DNA from: Benincasa hispida
Taxonomy: Eukaryota > Streptophyta > Magnoliopsida > Cucurbitales > Cucurbitaceae
DNA length: 64,000 bases
Assembly: GCF_009727055.1 (NCBI RefSeq)
Contig: NC_052353.1
Span: forward strand, 40,595,729-40,659,728
Reading direction: 5' to 3'
The translations under genes were made by a program, and so were the position numbers. The number at the start of each line of letters is the position of its first letter. Within the stretch, counting starts at the first letter, position 1. Shown here piece by piece: positions 1 to 11,527 of this stretch. A model generated the notes under the pieces. The model saw nothing but the letters and a program-made list of their open reading frames with translations, was not told the DNA's origin and ran no database searches.

Positions 1-1798
1 TTTGAGACAGAAAATGCTAGAGTCCTTGAGGATGTTGAGTTTGGGGGGAAGATAATATAAAGAAAGTTGTCTTTGAAGAGGAATTGGTTTCTTTTCCTCA
101 TGTGATTATAAATGATGTTCATGCTCCAATTCCTGACTTCATTATTGAACCAATTATAGAACAAGACAACATTGAAGTCCCCGTTGTTGAACTTGAAGTT
201 CAAACTCAACAACCTCAAGAAGTGCCACTAAGAAGATCTACTAGAGAGAAAGCAAGTGCAATTCCAGATGATTATATTGTGTTTCTTCAAGAACATCAGG
301 ATGATGTGGGCCTAATGGAAGATGATCCAATCAACTTCCAACAAGCTTTACAAAGTTCTAACTTTCAAAAATGGATAAGTGCTATGGAAGAGGAAATAAA
401 ATCCATGAAAAATAATGACGTTTGGGAACTTGTCGAACTGCCATCAGGAGTGAAACCCATAGGTTGTAAATAGATATTTAAAATCAAAAGGGATTCACAT
501 GGCAATATCGAAAGATATAAGGCTCGTCTTGTTGCAAAGGGTTTTACTCAAAAGGAAGGCATTGATTATAAAGAGACTTTCTCTCTGGTTTCATCAAAGG
601 ACTCTTTTAGGGTAATCATGGCACTGGTAGCTCACTTTGATTTAGAGCTACACCAGATGGATGTAAAAACTACGTTTCTCAATGGAACATTGATGAGACG
701 ATTTATATGGTGCAACCAGAAAACTTTGTGTCTAATAATTCAAAATTTATGGTGTGCAAATTAAAGAAATCCATCTACGGTCTCAAGCAAGCCTCTCGTC
801 AATGGTATCACAAATTCCATGAAGTGATAACCTCATTTGGTTTTGAGGTGAATATTGTGGAAGATTGTGTATATCATAAGTTCAGTGGGAGTAAATCAAT
901 CTTTCTGGTGTTATATGTTGATGACATACTCATAGGTAGTAATGATGTAGATTTATTGCATGACACTAAGAGATTTCTCAAAAGAAATTTTGAGATGAAG
1001 GATCTTGGTGATGCTTTTTTAGTATTAAGAATTGAAATACTGCAAGATCGTTCTCAAGATATTTTGAGATTGTTACAAAAGAACTACATTGAAAAGATCT
1101 TGAGTAGATTTGGCATGAAAGACTGTGCGCCGGGAGATACCCCGATCGCTAAAGATGATAAATTTCATTTAGGTCAATGCCCCAAGACCACACTCGAGAC
1201 TAAGGAGATGTAGAAGGTTCCCTATGCATCGTCCATTGGAAGTCTAATGTATGCTCAAGTATGTACGCGTCCAGATATTGCCTTCATAGTTGGAGTGTTA
1301 AGCAAATATTTGAGTAACCGATCATTGAGCAGCCAAATGGGTTATGAGGTATTTACAGAGAACAAAAAATTATATGCTCACTTATTGGAGATAGAAGTTT
1401 TGGAGATCATTGGGTATTCTGATTTTGATTATGCTGGATATCAAGACACTTTACGATCCACTTCAGGCTATGTCTTTATGTTGGCTGGAGGAGCTGTATC
1501 CTGGAAAAGTATTAAACAAACACTTATGGCTTCTTCTACCATGGATGCGGAGTTTATAGCATGTTATGAGGCATCCAATCATGGAATATGGTTGCAAAAT
1601 TTTGTCATTGGGCTGCGGATAGTGGTTGGCATAGAAAGACCACTAAAATTATTTTGTGACAATAAGTCGGTTGTGATGTATTCCAACAATAACAGAAGCA
1701 ATACAAAGTCAAACATGTAGACATGAAGTTTCTGGTTGTTAAAAAAAAAGTTCAGAATGGTCAAATTTCGATAGAACACATAAGAACAAACTCTATGG
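1..1798 (+). pseudogene. Ty1/copia pol remnant (reverse transcriptase and RNase H)
   Basis: This is the 3' half of a copia polyprotein, cut by the window edge. About 330-1210 reads as reverse transcriptase, with the motifs [26 protein letters not shown] and the catalytic YVDDI near 920. About 1215-1790 reads as the RNase H part (STSGYVF, AVSWKS, DAEFIACYEA). It cannot make a whole protein: an in-frame TAG at 472-474 sits where the family has Trp, the frame shifts near 690 inside the FLNG...DETIYM block, and a second TAG follows at 1211-1213. Polyprotein, polypurine tract and LTR are all in plus orientation. The expected end of RNase H (the ADPLTK region) is missing where the adapter artefact at 1800 interrupts the sequence. 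The family assignment is firm; the lineage within copia is not determined. Confidence 0.93.
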
Positions 1799-1799
1799 T

Positions 1800-1836
1800 T
1801 GTCTCTTATACACATCTAGATGTGTATAAGAGACAG
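1800..1836. other. Nextera mate-pair junction adapter (assembly artefact)
   Basis: This stretch matches 37 of the 38 bases of the Nextera circularisation junction, which is two Tn5 19-bp mosaic ends head to head (CTGTCTCTTATACACATCT followed by its reverse complement). Only the first base differs (T for C at 1799). In translation it gives the well-known contaminant peptides YTHLDVYKRQ (plus) and MCIRD (minus). It is not plant sequence. Confidence 0.97.
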
Positions 1837-2100
1837 GTTGTAAACAGGCATGATCCAGATCACTTTACATGTAGTTTCCATGCTATCCATCCATACTTGA
1901 TCTATGTCATTGAATGTATTGGAATTGGTGATCAAGGAAGGTTTAGTTACAAGGGTAGTGACGAAAGCCACCTTGATTCCATGCTAATACAGAAGATGGA
2001 TCAGATTGAACTAAAGAGAAATTCTATTATTAAAATAACCTGTTTATGTGCGCTTAAGGTTTATGTGATTTAATTATATTAGGTACATAGACATAGCCCA

Positions 2101-2110
2101 AGTGGGAGAT
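2101..2110 (+). other. Polypurine tract of the copia element
   Basis: A purine-rich AGTGGGAGAT lies directly before the LTR start TGTTAG. This is the usual plus-strand priming site of plant copia elements. Confidence 0.85.
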
Positions 2111-2576
2111 TGTTAGACATATTTAAATAATAATATGTTTAATTAAAGTCTGGGCTATGTATGTGGATTAGTAATTTATCACATTGGGTTATTTTATTAG
2201 ATTGGACCCTATTATGTGATCTAATTAATTAAGGTCCTAGATTTCTAATTGAGTATGGACTTAATGGGTAGAAGCCTATTCCTAGTTAATTAAGGTTTAA
2301 TGGAACCCTAATTGAACTAGTATATAAAAAGACCTTAGGGCTATGGTCCCCGATATACCAAAACAATAAGCACTCAGTCTTTCTTGAATCCTATCTAGAG
2401 AGAGATCCCACTAAGGACATTCGGAGTTTTGGTTGAGGAAAACCATAGTCATCCATCATCATCTTGAAGCTATCATCAATTTTGCAATGGAATCCGGTAT
2501 GTTATTCTTTACAATTTGACATGAATGATCCTAGGATTTATCTATTCAATATAGATATAAAGAATTTATGCTAACA
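2111..2576 (+). mobile_element. 3' LTR of the copia element
   Basis: The LTR starts TGTTAG and ends CTAACA, a perfect 6-bp terminal inverted repeat, and is 466 bp long. It follows the polypurine tract directly and holds a TATA box at 2321-2330. The 5' LTR lies outside the window, so LTR identity and target-site duplication cannot be judged. Confidence 0.88.
2321..2330 (+). promoter_or_regulatory. TATA box in the copia LTR
   Basis: TATATAAAAA lies inside the LTR, 210 bp from its start, as expected for the U3 promoter driving the retrotransposon RNA. Confidence 0.6.
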
Positions 2577-2699
2577 AGTTTAATATTAATCCCTTCCTAA
2601 TTTGTATGGAAAATTCCAACCACCACCTCCAACAACAACTATTGGCCAAAAACTCCAAACATTTTTGTTCCTATGTCATTTCAAACAGACCTTTTATTC

Positions 2700-3200
2700 A
2701 AGTATAGAGTTTGTTTCAATTTAGTTTAAATTTCAAAATGTTGCAATCTTATTCTTTAGATTTGAGTTTTATAACCATTTGATTCTCAGGTTTCAAGATT
2801 TTACACTTTAAACCTCAATTTTTCATTAGACACTCACTTTCAATCATTGACATCATTGTCTCTTAATTAATTAAAAATAATTATGATGTGAAGTTTTAAA
2901 GTTAATTTTAAAAATGATGAAAAATAATGAAACTTAATTAATTATCATTATCATAATTATTTTAAATTTATCAACAACATTAATACTAAAGTTGAAAAAT
3001 GATTATTTAGCAAAAAAATCGAGGTTAAAAGTGTAAATCTTAAAATCTAGGCTCTAAATTGAAACAAAATTCAAATGTCAAAGGTAAAATTGTAATATTT
3101 TGAAATATATAAACTAAATTAAAATCAAATTCAAATATTAAAGACTAAATATGTAATATTTTAAAATCTAGTGATAAACTAAACCCAAAATCTAAAATAA
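2700..3200. repeat. Foldback (long inverted repeat) element, non-coding
   Basis: The left arm (about 2700-2895) and right arm (about 2930-3195) are diverged reverse complements of each other. Blocks such as TTTCAATTTAG and CTTAATTAATT recur inverted on the right. The centre is near 2905. No open frame is present. Confidence 0.55.
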
Positions 3201-3304
3201 AAAAGATATTTTTCCCTATTTTTTTAAAAAAATAAACATTAGAAAACTATTTTACACATTTTAACCAAATTGAGAAGGAAAAAAATTATAGGAGAAAATG
3301 AATA

Positions 3305-3377
3305 CGCGCCAGGTAGGGGTCGAACCTACGACTTTCTGCTTAGGAAACAGACGCTCTATCCACTGAGCTACAGGCGC
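3305..3377 (-). tRNA. tRNA-Arg (anticodon CCU)
   Basis: On the minus strand this 73-nt gene folds as a full cloverleaf. The acceptor stem starts GCGCCTG, the D-arm/A box reads TAGCTCAGTGGA, the anticodon stem TCTGT/GCAGA encloses loop TTCCTAA (anticodon CCT), and the T-arm/B box is GGTTCGACCCC. No intron and no encoded CCA are present, as usual for plant nuclear tRNAs. It reads arginine AGG codons. A short T-run on the minus strand (plus 3294-3297) can serve as Pol III terminator. It lies 223 bp upstream of, and divergent from, the LRR gene. Confidence 0.96.
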
Positions 3378-3600
3378 TTTTTTTCTGATAATAAAAGTTT
3401 TTAATTATTTTAAAAACTTTCATCTTCAACCTACAGCCACGAACGTGTCAGTTCTTTCTCAAGCTTCAGCCAAAATCGCCATTTTCTCTTCTCCCTTTCT
3501 GTCTCCTTTCTCCTCAACAAAAACCTGCAACAAACAAAAAAAGTAGACCCATCTTTTTCTGGTGGAGTAAAATTCATCCTCTCCACCACAAAAAGATTCC

Positions 3601-6600
3601 ATGAAAAAATCCAAAAAAAACAAAATGACCCTTCTCAATTCCATCTTCTTCTTTCTTTTCTTCCTCCTCCGCTTCTCCACCGCTTCTCCTCCCGTTCCTC
3701 GAGGTACCCATTTCACCAATTTTTCACATTCCTCCATTTTCATCCTCTAATTCTTTAACCCCATCTCCTTTTTCCCCCAAATCTTTGCAGGCTATCTTCT
3801 CAATTGCGGTGCCACCGATTCAGCCGCCAAGACAACCGTCGGCAACCTTCAGTACATCACCGATGAAGGTTTTATCTCTGTCGGAAACACCACGAAGCTC
3901 CACGATCCAAATCTTGTGCCGATTCTCTCGACATTGCGTTATTTTCCTGACAAATCGGCTCGGAAATACTGCTATGAGATTCCGGTGGTTAAAGGAGGCA
4001 AATACATTGTGAGGACCACGTATTATTACGGTGGTTACGACGGCGGGAAGGTGCCGCCGGTTTTCGATCAGATTGTAGAAGGGACGAAATGGAGCACCGT
4101 GAACACGACGGAGGATTACGCCAATGGGATGTCGTCTTATTACGAGGTTGTGGCGGTGGCGATGGGGAAAATGATGAGTGTTTGTTTGGCCAGGAATCAA
4201 CATACGGATTCGAGTTCTAGCCCTTTCATTTCGGCTCTGGAGTTGGAGTCTCTGGAGGACTCTGTTTATAACACCACAGATTTCAAGAACCATGCTCTGA
4301 GTTTGGTTGCTAGAACCAGCTTTGGACATGATGTTGATGTCATTGGGTAGGTAAACTTCTTTGTTTGCAACTAATTTTTCTTCTAAATTTTGTTTCAGGA
4401 TTGTGATATTTTGTAGTTGTGTTGAAGACCCAGATTGGCATTGGTATGATTTGAAATGGGTATTGTTTGGATAGAAATCATATGAATCCAAAATGTTGGG
4501 AAAATAGTCTTAACATTCTATCTTTGTTGTTGAGTTTTTCCATGCAGAAGACCATTTTAGATTAATCTTTTGGTTTCTTGAATATATTTAGTAGAAACTT
4601 GATGTTGATACTTCTTTTGTTCATTTATAATATTTTACAAATGTTTGAAGTCACATGCGGTAGGTTAGATGACAGGTTTTCATATGAGTTTGAGGTCTTG
4701 TTAAATATTTAATAGAAAGGTTGTAAGGACTAAAGCAATGTATATGCCAAGTTTAGGCTCCGTATTTAGTTTTTAAAAATGAAGTCTATAAATACCCGTT
4801 CCACCTCTAAATTTCTTGTTTTGTTATGTATTTCCTACAAATATTTTCAAAAACCAAGCCAAGTTTTGAAAACTAAGAAAAGTAGTTTTATAAACATGTT
4901 TTTTTAATTTGGAATATGGTTAAGAATTCAACTATCTTTTATAAGAAAGATGAAACCATCGTAAGAAATTGAGAAGAAAGAGGCTTAATTTTCATAAACC
5001 TAAAATAAAATAAAATAAAAACTAAATGATTATCAAACGAGGCCTTAGAGATTAAAATAGATTATTTGAAATGTTTCAAAGTTTAGGTAATAAAAAATAA
5101 GATTTAACGAGGCCTTAGAGATTAAAATAGATTATTTGAAATGTTTCAAAGTTTAGGTAATAAAAAATAAGATTTAACGAGGCCTTAGAGATTAAAATAG
5201 ATTATTTGAAATGTTTCAAAGTTTAGGTAATAAAAAATAAGATTTAACGAGGCCTTAGAGATTAAAATAGATTATTTGAAATGTTTCAAAGTTTAGGTAA
5301 TAAAAAATAAGATTTAAGCTTTTGTTGTTTTATATGCCTAAAGTTGTTTGTTTCTTTTCTCTGTGTGTTGGGTTGTGGAGGTTGTTTATATGTAATTGAT
5401 GAATGAACTTGAAAAAGGGGACTTAACTTCACCTACAAACTTGTAATTTCAAGTAAGCTATCTCTAAACTTATGATCAATTTTTGGTACTTGAAATTTCA
5501 ATGTGGAGTTAGCTTTCCAGATGATGCATTCAACCGACAATGGCACCCATTTGTTGATGAGAACCCATTGGTAACATGCCATGCCAACGTTACTCCTTCA
5601 ACCTTTTGGAATCTCCCACCAGCAAAGGCTTTTAACACTGCCATTACGACCAGCCGTGGGAAGTTGCTCAAAATTAACTGGCCTCCGTTCCCACTTCCAG
5701 CAGCCTACTACTACATCTCGCTATACTTTCAGGACAATCGGTCTCCGAGTCCGTATAGCTGGAGGGTCTTTAATGTTGCAATAAATGGCAAGAATTTCTT
5801 TACAAACCTCAATGTCACTGCCAATGGCGTGTCTGTTTCCAGTCCGAGATGGCCTTTGTATGGACAGACCCACATAGAACTAACTCCTGCAGATGACATG
5901 CCCGTTGGGCCTGTGATTAATGCTGCTGAGATCCTTCAAGTTTTTCGTCTCGGTGGAAGGACATTAACTAGAGATGGTACTTTTCTTCCTCATAAACATA
6001 TCCTCCTCCTCGGGATAATGTATTCGGTTTCTTTTATTTTCTTAAAATATCAACCGTTCACTTGAGTTGAGATTAATGCAAGAAAGCTGAAGAAGCCATG
6101 TTCTTCTTCTTTTGACAAAGCTTTTGTTTTTTTCTTTGAATAATTTGGCAGTGATGACAATGGTGGACTTGGCACGAAGCTTCAACAATCCACCCCATGA
6201 TTGGAGTGGTGATCCTTGCTTGCCTAAGGAGAATTCATGGACCGGTGTTACTTGTTCCGATGGAAAACTTGCTCGAGTTGTCAATTTGTAAGTATTCTCA
6301 CCTCAAGAAGCCAGCAGAGAAATTTCTGATTTCTTTATACTTTCATTTTATATATGTTCCGATTAAACTAATAAAATGATTGAACTTTTTCTCCTTATTT
6401 TTAATATTTGTGAAGGAACTTGACAAACTTTGGCTTATCTGGTACGCTTCCTTCAAGCATAAACAATTTAACTGCCCTTTCTCATCTGTAAGTGAAAAGT
6501 TTTTTCCATTGTCAAACTTAGCTTAGCTATTTGAGTCATCATACTTAAAAAGCTATTTCTTGATTGGCATTTGCAGTTGGCTTGGTAGCAACAAACTCTC

Positions 6601-7286
6601 AGGCTCTATTCCAGAAATGGGTTCATTGAAGGAGTTGCAAACACTGTACGTTTTGTAGTCGATACCTCTCGTTTACTAATCTGGAACTCTCTTGCCTATT
6701 TTATAACTCTGCTTGTTTTGCTGATTGAAGGCATCTGGAAAAGAACCAATTTGAAGGGCCAATTCCTCATTCACTCTCGAAGCTTCCACATATTCGTGAA
6801 ATGTAAGTTTTGGCCACGATTATACACCTGGAATTATTCCTTCTTTTTGTACCTACAATATAACAACACAAGTAGATAAACCGAGTCCATAAAAGAACAG
6901 CAATATCATGCTTTGCTAGCTGCAACACTTACGATTATTACACATGCATGATATTCTTTCCATCTGAACTGCCCTCACTAAGTTTGAAACTAAACTATCT
7001 CACTTCGGACTCATTTTTAGCCTTCACTTTCGATGCTCAAACATTGTCATCACAAGTTTGCACATGTTCTCATTTTCGATGGCTAGGAAGCGGTTATAAA
7101 AATAACCGAAATGTTGAACTCGATAGAGGAGGAAAAACAATTGCTCCCTTTCCCTCCATAAAGTTTCAAGAGATGATCCAATGGTTTTAATTGGTGACTT
7201 TTTATGTCTACAGATTTCTCCAAAATAATGATCTGAAGTCGAAAGCTCTCCAAGCACTGCAGAAGCTAGGCATACACGTCGAGTAA
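3601..7286 (+). CDS. Malectin-like domain / LRR secreted protein (At3g19230/At3g05990-type), no kinase
   Basis: I read eight exons: 3601-3703, 3791-4346, 5513-5976, 6152-6287, 6416-6487, 6577-6645, 6731-6802 and 7214-7286. Together they give 1545 nt, or 514 aa, and every junction is GT-AG and keeps frame. Residues about 9-30 form a signal peptide (hydrophobic FFFLFFLLRF). About 36-374 is a malectin-like carbohydrate-binding domain (YLLNCGATD, KYCYEIPV, GKYIVRTTYYYGGYDG, FPDDAFNRQW, YYYISLYFQD). About 385-410 is the LRR cap (DWSGDPCLP...SWTGVTC). About 415-514 holds four LRRs encoded by 72-, 69- and 72-nt exons. There is no transmembrane segment and no kinase, so it should be secreted to the cell wall. 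Homologues are about the same length. The ligand is unknown. The start could also be the in-frame ATG at 3625. Confidence 0.9.
4754..5043 (+). mobile_element. Small non-autonomous inverted-repeat element (dispersed family A)
   Basis: It shares its body with at least seven other copies in this window: AAGTCTATAAATAC, CACCTCTAAATTTCTT, AAAAACCAAGCCAA, GAATTCAACTAT and the end ATCAAACGAGGCC. It has no open frame. Its termini are imperfectly inverted, as in MITEs. The superfamily is not determined. Confidence 0.6.
5036..5317. repeat. Tandem array, 70-bp unit, about 4 perfect copies
   Basis: GGCCTTAGAG begins units at 5041, 5111, 5181 and 5251. The units look base-for-base identical, with a short final unit ending at 5317. 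The first bases of each unit (ACGAGGCC) are the end of the family A element just upstream. Confidence 0.95.
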
Positions 7287-7539
7287 GAAAATGGATCTGA
7301 GTTCTTCAAGTTTGGCTCCATTAGCAAATGCTTCTCTACTCTATCAGCCTCTTCTCTCTACTATTCTATACACTTGTTAACTAATGTTGTTCATTTTTTT
7401 GTTCTCTCTCCATTTTGTTGATTTTTAGGTTGTAGAATCAGAAATCTATTTGGCTATCTCAAAGGATGGAAGAGAATATATAAAGCTTAGAAGTGTAATT
7501 TTAAAGAAAAGGGGCTTTGTAATTTATCAGAATTTCTGC

Positions 7540-7545
7540 AATAAA
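7540..7545 (+). terminator. Poly(A) signal of the LRR gene
   Basis: An AATAAA lies 254 bp after the stop codon and is followed by a T-rich stretch. It is the likely 3' end signal. Confidence 0.55.
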
Positions 7546-7833
7546 CTGTTGCAGTATTTACTGTAGTATGAGAATCATATTATCTCCATATTATCGTCTA
7601 ATTTATTGATTGATTGATTGGTAATTATTGCCTAATTTGCTATTAAGAAAGAATAAGATGCTTTATTTGATTAAGTTTTCTGACAGGTGCTTGGAGTTTA
7701 CAAGGAATAAAACTTTGAAACTTTTTACTCAAGCCAACAGGCCAAGCCAATTAAGTTTCTCTTTTGAAGGGCTATTTGGAAATTTTTCTTTTCTTCTTTT
7801 TGTGATGAATGGTCCCTACATATATATATATAT

Positions 7834-7871
7834 CTGTCTCTTATACACATCTAGATGTGTATAAGAGACAG
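7834..7871. other. Nextera mate-pair junction adapter, second copy (assembly artefact)
   Basis: This is a perfect 38-base copy of the junction adapter: two 19-bp Tn5 mosaic ends head to head. It lies in AT-rich DNA downstream of the LRR gene. In translation it yields the contaminant peptide LLYTSRC. Confidence 0.98.
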
Positions 7872-8423
7872 ATAATAATTTCATCAAAATGAATCTTATA
7901 ACTTAAAACATACGCTGTAATTATCTTCAACTTCATCTAAATTTACTCAAAGTTTATCAAAATGTAAATTAAGACTCCTTTTAAGACTATGCTATTAAAA
8001 TTTTAGCAACCCCCCCCCAAAAAAAAAGAAAACCAGCCAACCATCGAGATATCTACATTTTTATATGTTCATACATTTCTACCTTTTTTTTATTTTTAAG
8101 ATCAATAGATACTATATGAATAAGAGAAAAAGTATAACATAACCTCCTCATTAAGAATGTTGGAGAAAATATTATCTAGAAAAAAGAAAATTCCAGATCA
8201 AAGAATCACCTTAAAAAGATGCTAATGTCGCAAAGGCATAAGTAACTTTGTTCTCCTCATAAGGAGCATAACAAAAGAAGAGGGTATTAACAAATGCTAA
8301 TTTTACTTGAATCTACTTTTAAAAGCTAGTAGAAACATATTTTTACAAGGTGAGAATTAGCATAGGATTAAAAAATTGATTTTAACAACTCTACCAAATA
8401 TTCAAAGCGGTAAAGACTATTAC
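7872..8423. other. AT-rich intergenic stretch, no gene seen
   Basis: It contains homopolymer runs (a C9 run near 8011-8019, then A9) and no open frame with recognisable content. Confidence 0.5.
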
Positions 8424-9668
8424 GGGCCCATTTGATAACGTTCCCGTTTCTTCTTTTTTTTTGTTTCCCGTTTCCTCTTTTTTTAAAACAAGAAACAAGA
8501 ATATGTTTGATAACTATTCATATTTCTTTTTTTAAAAAAAAAAAACATAAACTTGTTTGATAGTTATTTCTTGTTTCTCTTTTCTTGTATTTTTTTCTTA
8601 CATTTTTCCATATTTTATAATTTAAATATAATCTAATTATATAAAATAAAAATATATATATAACATGCATTAAAATATAAAAGATAATTATCAAATACAC
8701 ATAAGTCTCAATATAAAATTAATAACAATAAATAACTATTTAAAATTTGACTTACAATATTATTTCTCACTTGAGTCATCTTTTTAAAATTTTAAATGAT
8801 GTAGACTCAAATCTAACTCAATTATATTATTATGTAAATGTCATGGTTGTAAAAATATTAAAATGAATATCTTAGTAAACAAAATTTATATATTTTAAAA
8901 CTATAACTAGTTTTGTATGTAAGAAAAATAAAAAAATAATAAGTTAAAAAAAATATGTAAAGATGCATATTGAAAAATTTAAAATTCAAATTTAAAAAAA
9001 ATATATTTATATATACATATTGAAAAAGAAAATTATTTTAAATAACAAAACTATTGAAAATACCTTAAAATAAAGTAAAATATCAGAGTCTATTTGTAAT
9101 AGATCACGATAGATTATTTGTGTCTATCCTGACATAAATAGACATAGATACTAGTCTATTGTGGTCTATTACATATAGACAATGAAATTTTTTCTATATT
9201 TATAAATATTTTGGTTAATTTTCTTATATTTGAAAACAATCCTATTAAAAATTTGAAATTTGAAAACCAAAATAATATTGAAATTTAAATATTTAAAAAT
9301 TGGAAATTTAAAATTAAATTGACATATAGATATAGAAAAATAATAAAGAAAAAAAGAAATAATTATCAAAGAAATATAAAAAATATATATATATAGAAAA
9401 AAATAATAAAATATAATAAAAAAAAGTCTCACAATGAAGCTGACAAGTATTTTGGCCCTGCTTACCCGCAGACTAGCTAAATCTATACTTTTTCACTTAT
9501 TAGAAACAATTTTAAATAAAATAAAAATGGAATAGAGTAGTTTCTCAATTTTTAGAAATATTTTTCAAATTTTAAGAATAAGAAACATAAATAGTTATAA
9601 AAAATGTCAATCTTTTAAAAAAAATGAAAAACAAAAAATAGAAAATAGTAACGTTATTAAATGGGTCT
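8424..9668. mobile_element. Non-autonomous TIR element, about 1.25 kb
   Basis: The left end GGGCCCATTTGATAACGTT and the right end (minus strand) AGACCCATTTAATAACGTTA form an imperfect terminal inverted repeat. The interior is very AT-rich, has no coding sequence, and carries GATAGA-type palindromes at about 9088-9180. A target-site duplication is not clear. The superfamily is not determined. Confidence 0.5.
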
Positions 9669-11495
9669 ACATAATCAATTTTAACACTCTCAAAAGCAAT
9701 CCGAACACGGCTACATCGAGAAATTAAACTTTTACTCTAATTTCAACCTCCAAAATCATAACATGAGAAGACATGTACTTCGTTATTGTTGAGTCGTTGA
9801 CTTGCCTTCTTTTGCCATTCACTTACTCATTTTTCACCTTTATTTCTTTATTTCTTTCCCTTTATTTATTTATTTATTTGTTTGTTTGTTTATTTATTTA
9901 TTTTTGTAACGGTTAATAGAGTTACAAATTATGACGACAAGTACTTATTCACCAATCTTATCGAGTATTGATTCGTTACATTTGTCCAATTCAATCATGT
10001 CATTAGTCAAACTAGCTACTGATTAGTGATTATACATCTCACTTAATTTTATCTAATAAAATGCCACGTCAAGATTTTATTTAGTTGTATTCGAGTGATG
10101 AGTAAAAATCAGTATAACTCTACACAAAGCCTAAAGATGTGTTATGATAATTAATTTTATAAATTTTACGAACACTACAAAGATATAATCTACTACATTA
10201 TCGGTAGAGTGAGTATAACTCAAAAGTATTGATATGCACTCATTTGGTGAGGTTGAAAATTTATATTTTCATACCATATTTGTTGTACTAAAAAAACATC
10301 TGCAATTACTTCAATTAAAAGAAAAGAACAGATTTAATATCATTTTGAAATACAATACACTTTGCTAACTTTAAATATACATATATTTGAAGCATCCAAG
10401 TCATAGCAAGTAGGCTATTCGTGTTCGTGTTTAAATTTATGGGCTGACAAGAGAAATAACAAATTTTAAAGTTTCATTTGGAAAAATGGCAAAAATGTTT
10501 CAAATTTATAAAAATAGCAAAATCAATTTATATAATAGAAAATACTAATCAGTAAATAACAAAACTACTCTAAAACAATAAAATTAAGTACAAACGAGAA
10601 TGCGAATATATACTGCTTCAAAAACAATACGAATCCCATAAATACACTCTACCTAAATATTATAGAACTACAAATACATGGTATCTAACATTCTAGAAGC
10701 AAAGATTAAAAATCACCCAATATGGTCATTAATGCTTCTAGCTGACTGTAGAATGCGTGTATTGCGAGGGAAGATGACGACCAGGCAGTGGAGGTCATTA
10801 GAAACTTATGGATGTCTACAACGATGGACTCCCTCCAAGGTGAGAAAGAGAAAAGTTGATTGTACCAATGAAGTTGTTGTAGGCAAATGAGTGATTGAAG
10901 GAATTAAAACTTCAGGAGGATGTGACTATTGGAAATATGATTTTGTTTGACATCAAATCAGTTGTAGGGAGTTTCATCATCTTCATTCCATATGATCATT
11001 TTACTCATAGGATCTTGAAAGCCAACTTTAAACATTATCAATCCCAAAACGTCATTGTTGAAAACGATGTTCAAAATAGAAATAAAAGTAGAAAACATGT
11101 GTACGAGCGAAAAAAGTCGATGACTTGCGAGAGTATTCGTCAAAAGCTAGCCAAGATGATGGAATTCAAGAAAGGTTCGCTGAACCAACGATTGCATACA
11201 TGAGAATGAGAAGGAGAAAAAGAGATTTTGGGAGGCGACTAAGTGAAAAATATGGAGAACATGAGATTTAGGATTTTTTGTTATCTTATTTTAATAATAT
11301 CAATATTAATATTAGTATTAATAATAAACTAAACAAATATATATATATATACATGCACATATTTCAAACGTTTAAAGTTTAATTCCCATTTTCCTTTTAA
11401 GTACAACAAACCATTTTTACGCAATTCTATATGAAAGTTGAAAACATCGAAAATATTAAGAAAAAAAAGATCAAATTAATTTGATACAAAATGTA

Positions 11496-11527
<32 letters not shown>

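Larger units (their letters stand above)
4347..5512 (+). other. Intron 2 of the LRR gene, 1166 bp, repeat-filled
   Basis: The donor is GTAGGT at 4347 and the acceptor is TTAG at 5512; Gly is rebuilt across the junction from GG plus C. It holds a small inverted-repeat element (4754-5043) and the 70-bp tandem array (5036-5317). No open frame continues through it. Confidence 0.8.

Noticed and set aside
1247..2073. Proteins containing SYTHLDVYKRQ or MCIRD as real C- or N-termini
   Set aside because: These peptides are translations of the Nextera adapter at 1800-1836.
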